A stretch of 64,000 nt of DNA from Brevibacillus_C sp046036945 (GTDB lineage: Bacteria > Bacillota > Bacilli > Brevibacillales > Brevibacillaceae). The position numbers were made by a program, and so were the translations under genes. Shown here one piece after another: positions 8,625 through 16,048 of this stretch; position 1 is the stretch's first letter; each line of letters starts with the position of its first letter. The stretch is from contig NZ_JBJQOQ010000003.1 of assembly GCF_046036945.1 (NCBI RefSeq), forward strand, positions 62,001-126,000. The letters run 5' to 3'. Under the pieces are notes generated by a model that saw only the letters and a program-made list of their open reading frames with translations, was not told the DNA's origin and did no database searches.

Positions 8625-9650
8625 CTACATCTCCGTACACTTCACTCCTTTCAATTGAAAGACCGGTTCGAGCCTGCCGACGGTCTCTCCCCTCCTGTTT
8701 TTGATCGCAGGAAGGCGATATGCATGCAGCATCTCTTCTTCCTGTGGGGTCAGCACTCCCAGTTGTTTGAGCGCTTCAGCGGCAGCGGGATAGGAAGCAC
8801 GCGGCGTGCCGTCCTCTACCTTGATCGCGATCCCGATGCCTCTATCTAGCAATCCCAGACAATAGACGCCCTCTGCTCCGCCCTTTGCCAGGACCTTTCC
8901 CCCGCATGTTCGCATGACATCCGTACAAAACTCATTGGTACCGCTGACCATCTCCGGATACCGCACCATCGCTTGGGTAATTCTCTTTACCGCCAGTCTC
9001 GTCAAGTTGGATTCCAGGCTTGCGGGATTGGAGAGCCGGGCGTACATATAGGCCAGCTTGTCCAGGGGCAGGGCGAATGTGGGTACCCCGCAGCCGTCAA
9101 TTGCCGTCTGCAGCTCTTCCCCGGCCACTCCAGACAGTTCGCTAACAGCCTCCGCTACCTTCCTCTGTACAGGATGATCTGCGTGATGGTAACGAGCGGC
9201 ATCGCTTTGCAGATGAAGGGCCAGCGCCAGCATTCCCGCGTGTTTTCCAGAACAGTTGTTGTGCACCGGCGTCGGCTCCCCTCCCCTTTTCAACAGGGTG
9301 AGGTAGCTCTCATGGCTGTACGGCGGATGTATGCCGCACTGCAGATGCTCCGCCCCGAGTCCAAGCCGGAACAGGATCGACTCGACCACCTGCGTATGCT
9401 GTTCCTCGCCGTTGTGGGAAGCGCAGCACACCGCAATTTCCTTATCGTTGAACAGGTAACGATCCGCCGCACCGGATTGGATCAAGGGGATCGCCTGGAC
9501 CGGTTTTAACGACGAGCGGCTAAACGTCAATCTTTGGACGTCGCCGATCCCGAACAACAGGTTGCCTTTCTCGTCAACGACAGCAATGCTGCCCGTGTGT
9601 CTGCTTTCAATGTACTCTCCGCGCTTTGCTACTACGATGGTTTCGGCCAT
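8625..9650 (-). CDS. Asparaginase of the Rhizobium etli type (Asparaginase_II family)
   Basis: A 341-residue cytoplasmic amidohydrolase of the family typified by R. etli thermolabile asparaginase, unrelated to E. coli AnsA/AnsB. The residues associated with catalysis and zinc binding in that family are present: SRSSLKP (Ser46/47 and Lys49), NNCSGKHAGML (Cys133, Lys136) and DGCGVP (Cys187). AAGGAG precedes the ATG. It lies between the ABC transporter genes (13-bp gap) and the cyanophycinase gene. It may therefore process the imported aspartyl dipeptides, or aspartate/asparagine derived from them; that role is inferred. Plain asparagine hydrolysis remains possible. Confidence 0.87.
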   Translation of the reverse strand: MAETIVVAKRGEYIESRHTGSIAVVDEKGNLLFGIGDVQRLTFSRSSLKPVQAIPLIQSGAADRYLFNDKEIAVCCASHNGEEQHTQVVESILFRLGLGAEHLQCGIHPPYSHESYLTLLKRGGEPTPVHNNCSGKHAGMLALALHLQSDAARYHHADHPVQRKVAEAVSELSGVAGEELQTAIDGCGVPTFALPLDKLAYMYARLSNPASLESNLTRLAVKRITQAMVRYPEMVSGTNEFCTDVMRTCGGKVLAKGGAEGVYCLGLLDRGIGIAIKVEDGTPRASYPAAAEALKQLGVLTPQEEEMLHAYRLPAIKNRRGETVGRLEPVFQLKGVKCTEM

Positions 9651-9663
9651 GAATATCTACTCC

Positions 9664-10632
9664 TTATCGTAAGAGATGACATGCTACGTAATGGTCTTCT
9701 GCCGCTTTTTGCAGGGCTGGCCTCTCGGTTTTGCAGATGTCGAGCGCTTTCGGGCAGCGTGTGACAAAAGCGCAGCCCTGCGGCGGATCGACGGGAGAGG
9801 GAACGTCCCCGCGCAGGATGATTCTTTCCTTTTTTACCCGCGGATCGGAGACTGGGATTGCCGACAGCAGGGTCTCTGTATAGGGATGGAGCGGATCCGC
9901 GTAAAGCTTCTCCGCTGAACCGATTTCCGCCAGCCGGCCCAGATACATCACCCCTACCCGGCTGCACAGGTGTTTGACCACTCCCAAATCGTGCGAGATA
10001 AATAAGTAGGTGAGCCCAAACTCCTCCTGCAAGTCCTGGAGCAAATTGAGGATTTGCGATTGTATGGAGACGTCCAGGGCCGATACGGGTTCGTCGGCCA
10101 CAATGAGCTGCGGCTTGAGAATCAACGCCCTGGCAACGCAGATGCGCTGCCTCTGCCCGCCGGAAAATTCATGGGCATACCGCTTCAGGTAGCTGCTGTT
10201 CAGGCCGCATACATCCATGATCTCGGCGATCCGCTGCTGCTGCTCGTCCCTATCCGCCACATGATGCGCCTGCAGAGGCTCGGACAGAATCTGCTCAACG
10301 GTAAGGCGGGGGTTTAGCGAGGCATAGGGATCCTGAAAGACCATTTGCAAATCTTTGCGCTTTTTTCGCAGCTCTTCTCCAGACAGCATCGCCAAGTTAG
10401 CTCCTGAAAAGTTGACCTGACCGGAAGTCGGTTTGATCAGGTGCAGAACGGCTCTTCCGGTCGTAGACTTTCCGCAGCCCGATTCGCCGACCAGCCCCAG
10501 CGTTTCCCCGCGAAAGATCTCAAAGGAAACATCGTCCACTGCCTTGACGAATGACCTGGTGCGGCGAAACAGGCCGCTTTTCACGGGAAAATGCACCTTC
10601 AGATGATGTACTTCCAACAGTGGTTTTGCCAT
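9664..10632 (-). CDS. Oligopeptide/dipeptide ABC transporter ATP-binding protein (OppF/DppF type)
   Basis: A 322-residue ATPase. Walker A GESGCGKS, the ABC signature FSGGQRQR, Walker B LIVADEPVSALD and the switch histidine in FISHDL are all present. The C-terminal extension with CAFVTRCPKALDIC matches the oligopeptide-transporter C-terminal domain, which often holds an Fe-S cluster. I chose the ATG at 10632, preceded by GGGGGGAG; the upstream open frame has no support. It pairs with the OppD-type ATPase 17 bp upstream to energise the two permeases of the operon. Confidence 0.9.
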   Translation of the reverse strand: MAKPLLEVHHLKVHFPVKSGLFRRTRSFVKAVDDVSFEIFRGETLGLVGESGCGKSTTGRAVLHLIKPTSGQVNFSGANLAMLSGEELRKKRKDLQMVFQDPYASLNPRLTVEQILSEPLQAHHVADRDEQQQRIAEIMDVCGLNSSYLKRYAHEFSGGQRQRICVARALILKPQLIVADEPVSALDVSIQSQILNLLQDLQEEFGLTYLFISHDLGVVKHLCSRVGVMYLGRLAEIGSAEKLYADPLHPYTETLLSAIPVSDPRVKKERIILRGDVPSPVDPPQGCAFVTRCPKALDICKTERPALQKAAEDHYVACHLLR

Positions 10633-10649
10633 GACTCTCCCCCCATTCC

Positions 10650-11618
10650 TTAAGCGTGCAGCCAGCAGCGGCAGGCGTGTGTTTCTCCGATGGAAATAAG
10701 CTCTGGTGCTTCTTTGGCGCAGCGTTCCATGACAGAAGGGCATCTATCCCGAAACCGACAGCCCTGGGTAATCGATCCCGGCGCGGGCACTTGGCCGGAG
10801 ATCGAGTACAGCCGGCGTTTTTTTTCTTCGATCTTGGGGATGGATTGCAGCAATCCGCGGGTGTAGGGATGTTTTGGATGGTGGAACAGCGTGTCGACAT
10901 CCGCTTCCTCGACGATCTCCCCCGCGTACATGACCATCACCCGGTCGCACATCTCCGCTACCACACCCAGGTCGTGGGTGATAAACAGGATGGCAGTCTG
11001 TGTCTTCGCTTTCAAGCTTTTCATCAGATCCAGGATTTGTGCCTGAATCGTCACATCGAGCGCTGTCGTCGGTTCGTCGGCGATGAGCAGCCCGGGATCG
11101 CAGGCCAGACCGATGGCGATCATCACCCGCTGCCGCATCCCCCCGGACAATTCGTGCGGATAGCTGGCGTATATCTGCTCCGCTCTGGAAATCCCGACCA
11201 GCTTCAACATTTCAATCGATCTCGCTTTCGCCTGTTTTTTGGTCAGGCTGGTGTGCAGGCGAATCACTTCGTCCAGCTGCCGCCCAATCGTAAAGACAGG
11301 CGTGAGGGAGGTCATCGGCTCCTGAAAAATCATCGATATCTCGTTGCCGCGGATTTTATTCCAGTCTCTTTCTTTTAGTGCCAGCAGATTGGTGCCGTTA
11401 TAGCGGATTTCCCCTTCGACGATCCTGCCCGGCGGCGACGGAACGAGTCCCATGATGGACAGGGACGTGATGCTTTTTCCGCAGCCTGACTCCCCGACCA
11501 GACCGAGCGTCTCACCTTTGCGGATATGGAAGGAAATGTTATTTACTACGGTGTACTCCTTGCCTTCATTGCGAAAATTCACTTTGAGATTTTTTACATC
11601 CAATACGATTTCTGTCAC
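10650..11618 (-). CDS. Oligopeptide/dipeptide ABC transporter ATP-binding protein (OppD/DppD type)
   Basis: A 322-residue ATPase with Walker A GESGCGKS, signature LSGGMRQR, Walker B LLIADEPTTALD and FITHDLGVV. The C-terminal oligopeptide-binding extension has clustered cysteines (CRFRDRCPSVMERC). It is the second nucleotide-binding subunit of the peptide importer. Genes on both sides are 12 and 17 bp away, so it is co-transcribed. The start is the ATG at 11618; family proteins begin at the same place. Confidence 0.9.
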   Translation of the reverse strand: MTEIVLDVKNLKVNFRNEGKEYTVVNNISFHIRKGETLGLVGESGCGKSITSLSIMGLVPSPPGRIVEGEIRYNGTNLLALKERDWNKIRGNEISMIFQEPMTSLTPVFTIGRQLDEVIRLHTSLTKKQAKARSIEMLKLVGISRAEQIYASYPHELSGGMRQRVMIAIGLACDPGLLIADEPTTALDVTIQAQILDLMKSLKAKTQTAILFITHDLGVVAEMCDRVMVMYAGEIVEEADVDTLFHHPKHPYTRGLLQSIPKIEEKKRRLYSISGQVPAPGSITQGCRFRDRCPSVMERCAKEAPELISIGETHACRCWLHA

Positions 11619-11630
11619 GACTCACACCAC

Positions 11631-13184
11631 CTAATCCTTTAATTTGGGGTCCAGCGCATCCCGCAGCCCGTCACCCAGCAGATTGAAGCTGAGCACGGTC
11701 ACGACGATGGCAAGACCGGGAAAAAAGGTGGGATGAAACAAATTGCGGCTGTTGTCCTTGGCTGCACTCAGCATGGCTCCCCACTCCGGTGCGGTAATGT
11801 CGCCTCCGAGTCCCAGGAAGCTGAGCGAAGCGCCGATCAGGATCGCCGTGCCAATGCGCATGGTCAGGTATACCATGACGATCGACAACGTCCCTGGAAA
11901 GATGTGGCGCATGAGAATGACCCGATCCTTTACGCCGATCGACTTGGCTGCCTCCACATAGGTCATTTGTTTTAAGGAGAGCGTGCTTCCCCGGACGATC
12001 CGGGTAAAGATGGGAACGGTAAACACTGCGACGGCAAAGATAATGTTGACGATACCCGGCCCGAGCAGAGCGATGACGGCGATCGCCAGCAAAATCCCGG
12101 GAAATGCCAGCAGCACATCGGTGCATCTCATAATCAACGCATCCAGCCAGCGGCCGTAGTAACCGGCCAGCAAGCCGAGAAGTGTTCCGACGGCAGCCCC
12201 GATCGACACGGAGACAAACCCGATCAACAGCGTCTCCCTCGTTCCGACCAGGACTCGGCTGAAAATATCCCGGTTCTGATGATCCGTTCCAAACAGGTGC
12301 AGGCCGGAAGGCGGCTGGTGCTTGTATAGATTGATCAAGTCTAGCGTCAGCTCCCCCGGCACCAATTTGGTCACGATCGGCTTGGACAGCGGCTGGTTCA
12401 CCGCTAGCGGGATGAGCGCGGAAACGCCATCCAAAGACACCTTTACAGCCGTTTCTCCCGCTCCGACGGCTTTGATGGCGCCATCACTGCCCGCCTGCAC
12501 CACATCCGGCTGCAAAGAAGTAAAGGTCAAACCCCGACTGTCACTCGATACCCTGGTATTTCCGAAGCCGTCATTGGCCGCCGGTTTTACCGCCGGCATG
12601 GCTGCGTTCTTCTCGATATAGGCGGTAATTTCATTTAAGCCCGACAGTTCGGTACCGTCCGTTAATACAGCTTTTACGGCTGCTGTTTGTTCGTCGCCAA
12701 GCTCCAGTGAATGCTGCGGGACGTCGGCGATCAGTTGGGAGACGTACGCCTGGCCGTTGTCCGTACCCGAGACGACCACCTTAAAGCGGGACGCTGCCTC
12801 CCCGGCTGAGAGGAGGATCGTGGTCGCACCGTCGCCATTCGCGTTGACGATGACATACTCCCCTGCCTTTCTCGCTGACGCGATCTGTCTGTCATCGCTG
12901 TCAAGCTTCAATTGGCCGAGCTCCTCCGCGCGTTTCACCGTTCCGTCGCTCATCACCGCTTCCACCTTCACGCTCGCACTGGTGAGCGGCCCTGCTTTAA
13001 TGCCTTTGGCCGCGTATTGATCTGTCACCGGCCGATAGGGATCATAGGGAACAAGCCAGGGAGCGAGCACCGCCACAGCGATGATGCCAAGGATGATGAT
13101 CAGTGAGATGACAGCAAACCGCTGCCTGAGAAACTTCTGTAAAAAGACCTGAAAAGGAGATGGCGATTTTTGCTGATTCATCAT
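11631..13184 (-). CDS. Oligopeptide ABC transporter permease (OppC/DppC type) with an inserted Ig-like region
   Basis: A 517-residue permease, about 200 residues longer than usual for the family (about 300). Membrane segment 1 lies at residues 23-45 (FAVISLIIILGIIAVAVLAP). The family motif FGTDHQNRDIFSR resumes only at about residue 298, followed by the normal BPD-transport core with EAAKSIGVKDRVILMRHI as the EAA loop. Residues about 56-280, outside the membrane by topology, contain two repeats rich in beta-strand patterns. Each has an SDGT/TDGT turn; the second ends in SDGAIKAVGAGETAVKVSLDG, which strongly resembles BIG_2 Ig-like domains. No stop or frameshift separates the parts. AAGAGGGAG precedes the ATG. 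Confidence 0.9.
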   Translation of the reverse strand: MMNQQKSPSPFQVFLQKFLRQRFAVISLIIILGIIAVAVLAPWLVPYDPYRPVTDQYAAKGIKAGPLTSASVKVEAVMSDGTVKRAEELGQLKLDSDDRQIASARKAGEYVIVNANGDGATTILLSAGEAASRFKVVVSGTDNGQAYVSQLIADVPQHSLELGDEQTAAVKAVLTDGTELSGLNEITAYIEKNAAMPAVKPAANDGFGNTRVSSDSRGLTFTSLQPDVVQAGSDGAIKAVGAGETAVKVSLDGVSALIPLAVNQPLSKPIVTKLVPGELTLDLINLYKHQPPSGLHLFGTDHQNRDIFSRVLVGTRETLLIGFVSVSIGAAVGTLLGLLAGYYGRWLDALIMRCTDVLLAFPGILLAIAVIALLGPGIVNIIFAVAVFTVPIFTRIVRGSTLSLKQMTYVEAAKSIGVKDRVILMRHIFPGTLSIVMVYLTMRIGTAILIGASLSFLGLGGDITAPEWGAMLSAAKDNSRNLFHPTFFPGLAIVVTVLSFNLLGDGLRDALDPKLKD

Positions 13185-13198
13185 AATGGTTCTCCCTC

Positions 13199-14122
13199 TT
13201 ACTCGTAGCGAATTTGCGGATCCAACAGGCCGTAGCTGACATCGACCAGCAGGTTCACGACCAAGAACTGGACGGAAAACAGCAGGATAAGCGCCTGGAT
13301 GACCGGGTAATCGCGCGTCAGGATGGAATCGATCAGGTACGACCCCAACCCCGGCCAGGCAAACACCTGCTCGACCACGACCGCCCCGCCCAGCAAAATG
13401 CCGAATTGCAGTCCGGTCATCGTCACCACCGGGATGAGCGCGCTGCGCAGAACGTGCGTCATCACGATGACCCAGCCTTTTTGCCCTTTGGCTCGTGCCG
13501 TCCGTACGTAGTCCTCGCGAAGCACATCAAGGACGCTCGACCTGGTAAATCGCGCGACGATCGCAGCCACTCCCAACCCCAAAGTCAAGGAAGGCAGGAT
13601 GAGATGCTCCAGCCCGCCGCTGCCGCTGGTCGGCAGCCATCCAAGCTGTACGGCAAAGATCTGCATCAGCACGAGGCCAAACCAGAACTCGGGAATACTC
13701 AGTGCCGTAATCGTCGTGACCATGCCCAGCCTGTCCCAAATCGTATTGCGCTTCGTCGCCGAGATGATCCCTACGGCAAGTCCGATCACCACTGCCCACA
13801 GCATGCTGGCCAGCGTCAGAACGAGGGTGTAGCCGTATCGCCTCACGATCTCCTCTGACACGTTTGACTTCGTCCGATAGGAGATGCCAAAGTCGCCCTG
13901 TGTCACGATCTTCTTGATGTAACGGCCATACTGCACGTACAAGGGATCATTCAGCCCCTCTTTTTGCTTGAGCATTTCGTATGCCTCTGGACTGATCTCC
14001 GTCCCGTACAGGACGCGGATCGGGTCTCCCGGCGTCAGGTGAACAAATAGAAAGGAGATAATCGAAACGACGATCAAGAGCGGAATCATTCCGGCGACCC
14101 GTCTGACAATGAAGCTGAACAA
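13199..14122 (-). CDS. Oligopeptide ABC transporter permease (OppB/DppB type)
   Basis: A polytopic permease of about 307 residues. The family N terminus (FIVRRVAGMIPLLIVVSIISF), the HLTPGDP motif and the EAA-type loop near DYVRTARAKGQKGWVIVMTH are present. I favour the TTG at 14122, six bases after AGAGGTG, because it places the start where B-type permeases normally begin; a GTG three codons upstream is also in frame. It forms the channel with the Ig-containing permease. It follows the binding-protein gene after a GC-rich hairpin and precedes the partner permease by 14 bp. Confidence 0.88.
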   Translation of the reverse strand: MFSFIVRRVAGMIPLLIVVSIISFLFVHLTPGDPIRVLYGTEISPEAYEMLKQKEGLNDPLYVQYGRYIKKIVTQGDFGISYRTKSNVSEEIVRRYGYTLVLTLASMLWAVVIGLAVGIISATKRNTIWDRLGMVTTITALSIPEFWFGLVLMQIFAVQLGWLPTSGSGGLEHLILPSLTLGLGVAAIVARFTRSSVLDVLREDYVRTARAKGQKGWVIVMTHVLRSALIPVVTMTGLQFGILLGGAVVVEQVFAWPGLGSYLIDSILTRDYPVIQALILLFSVQFLVVNLLVDVSYGLLDPQIRYE

Positions 14123-14149
14123 TCCGTTCACCTCTTCTCGTGAAACGGT

Positions 14150-14190
14150 GAGCCAACCGGGCTGCTCCAGTGGGCAGCCCCGGACGGCTC
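14150..14190 (-). promoter_or_regulatory. GC-rich intercistronic stem-loop after the binding-protein gene
   Basis: The leftward transcript can fold GAGCC...GGGCTGC-(loop)-GCAGCCC...GGCTC in the gap between the binding protein and the first permease. There is no U-run, so it is probably not a terminator. In peptide and sugar importers such hairpins commonly stabilise the binding-protein message and reduce downstream expression. That role is inferred. Confidence 0.55.
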
Positions 14191-14201
14191 CCGTTTACCC
14201 G

Positions 14202-15830
14202 TTAGTTCTTTTCCGCATCGTTGACGAGCACCGTGTCGCTCGGCAGCACGGTTACGCCCGAAACGTCCTTGGATTTGGCCACGACGTTGTCCGGGACGTG
14301 CAGGAACACCCATGGCGCATCCTCGTAGATGATCTGTTGAGCTTGCGCGTATTTTTTCAGTGCCTCTTCCTGGTTTGGCGTGATGAGTGCGTCGTCCAAC
14401 AGCTTGTCTACTTCTTTGTTGCTGTAGAATCCGGAGTTGTTGAAGCTCGGCGCGAAGCTGGCAGTGTGGAAGTTGGGACGAAGCCCGTAGTCCGCTTCCC
14501 CGGTTCCCGGGGACCAGCGGCCAATCCAGAGATCTGTCCCCTTTTCATGGTCCAGCATGTCGAACAGCGTGCCGCTTTCATACGGCTGTACCTTTGCTTT
14601 AATTCCAATTTTTTCAAGTTGGATCGCCACATTTTCTGCAATCGCGATGAATTCGCTTGAGTTTCTCGTCCAGAGCACAGCGTCGAAGCCGTCTTTGTAG
14701 CCCGCTTCCACCAGCAGCTGTTTGGCTTTGTCCGGATTGTACTCGTATACTTTTTGCTGGCTGTAGCCGAAGGTATGGGGGGCAATCGCGGAGTCAGCCA
14801 CCTGGGCATAGCCGTCGACCACTCCAGCGATCAACTCATCCTTGTTGACGGCGTAGTTCATCGCCTGCCTGACCCGCTTGTCCTGGTATTTTTTCAGCTT
14901 CAGGTTCATGCCGACGTAGTAGACATTCAGCGACGGTGCGGTAAAGAGGTTGAAGCTGCTGTCCTGGCTGATTTCTTTGGCGCTCTGTGTCGGCAGTTTG
15001 GAGATGACGTCCGCTTCCCCGGCCTTCAGCATGTTAATGCGCGTGCCCGCTTCAATCACCGGCTTGTAGACGATGCTCTCCACCTTGGCTTTGTGTGCCT
15101 GATCCCAGTAGTTCTCATACGGGACGACCTTTACGTACTGGTTGTCCTTCCATTCGGCGAACTTGAACGGCCCGGTACCGACAGGATTGCGGTCCAGGTT
15201 GAAGCTGGGATCGGCTTTCTTTTTGTTCAACACCTCGAGAGATTTGAATGCGGCGGACGGGTGAGCCAGATACGATACCATCGCCGAGTTGGGTTCGGCA
15301 GAGACGATCGTGACATGGGTCGGATCTTTGACGATCACTTCTTTGATAAAGGAGAAATAATTATTGCGGGCCAGCCCGTTCTTCTCGTCGCGGACGAAGT
15401 CCAGATTCGCTTTTACCACCTCTGCGTTAAACGGCGACCCGTCGTGGAACGTGACGCCTTCGCGCAGCGTAAACGTCACCTCTGTCGCATCGTCGTTAAA
15501 CTTGTACTCGGTCGCCAGCATCGGGACCGGCTTCATCTGATCGTTGAACGTCATCAGCCCTTCGAACATCGGCCGCTGTACGGTGAGTGAGTTGCCGTCC
15601 GTCACGTTTTGCGGGTCCAGCGAGACCGGTTCCGCTTCCACTGCGACGGTGATCGATTTTGGCTCCGCGCTTTGCTTTGCCTGACTGCTCTCTGGTGCCG
15701 GCGCCGCACTGGTATTGGGCGGCTCTGTTTTGGTTTCAGTCGGTGCCGGCGAACACCCGGCGAAAAATCCGGCCGCCAGCATAATACCAAGTCCTAAACG
15801 CATACCTTTCCACTTTGCCAACAAATGCAT
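14202..15830 (-). CDS. Peptide-binding lipoprotein of the ABC transporter (SBP family 5)
   Basis: A 542-residue extracellular solute-binding protein of the OppA/DppA class, anchored as a lipoprotein. The signal peptide ends in lipobox FFAGC (Cys26) and is followed by a Pro/Thr/Ala-rich linker. Family signatures are present: a FTLREGVTFHDGSPFNA segment and LDRNPVGTGPFKFAEW. I chose the ATG at 15830, preceded by GGGGG, because it gives a proper signal peptide; the open frame runs upstream without one. It is the first gene after the sigma-54 promoter. Given its neighbours it may capture beta-Asp-Arg dipeptides; this is inferred from context. Confidence 0.9.
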   Translation of the reverse strand: MHLLAKWKGMRLGLGIMLAAGFFAGCSPAPTETKTEPPNTSAAPAPESSQAKQSAEPKSITVAVEAEPVSLDPQNVTDGNSLTVQRPMFEGLMTFNDQMKPVPMLATEYKFNDDATEVTFTLREGVTFHDGSPFNAEVVKANLDFVRDEKNGLARNNYFSFIKEVIVKDPTHVTIVSAEPNSAMVSYLAHPSAAFKSLEVLNKKKADPSFNLDRNPVGTGPFKFAEWKDNQYVKVVPYENYWDQAHKAKVESIVYKPVIEAGTRINMLKAGEADVISKLPTQSAKEISQDSSFNLFTAPSLNVYYVGMNLKLKKYQDKRVRQAMNYAVNKDELIAGVVDGYAQVADSAIAPHTFGYSQQKVYEYNPDKAKQLLVEAGYKDGFDAVLWTRNSSEFIAIAENVAIQLEKIGIKAKVQPYESGTLFDMLDHEKGTDLWIGRWSPGTGEADYGLRPNFHTASFAPSFNNSGFYSNKEVDKLLDDALITPNQEEALKKYAQAQQIIYEDAPWVFLHVPDNVVAKSKDVSGVTVLPSDTVLVNDAEKN

Positions 15831-15876
15831 CGACCCCCTGATGATTTTTTGTAAATGATCTTGCACCGTAATGAAG

Positions 15877-15894
15877 TAGCAATCCTTGTGCCAA
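15877..15894 (-). promoter_or_regulatory. Sigma-54 (-24/-12) promoter of the cyanophycin/peptide operon
   Basis: Read leftward, the sequence is TTGGCACAAGGATTGCTA. It carries the invariant GG and GC elements at the required 10-bp spacing and matches TTGGCAC-N4-5-TTGCT almost perfectly. It lies 47 bp upstream of the binding-protein ATG, and the divergent neighbour encodes a sigma-54 activator. The tandem hexamer TCGTTA at 15924-15929 and 15937-15942 is a possible activator half-site, less certain. Confidence 0.88.
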
Positions 15895-16048
15895 TGAGAC
15901 GGCGGAATCAATCGTGCAGTAATTCGTTAAGATAAATCGTTATATTTTGAATTTTTCTATTACGCGGGCGATTTAATGGTTATAATAATGAGAAAAAGAT
16001 CAGACAAAAACAACCATTTAGACCCATATAGGAAAGGACATTTCCCGC

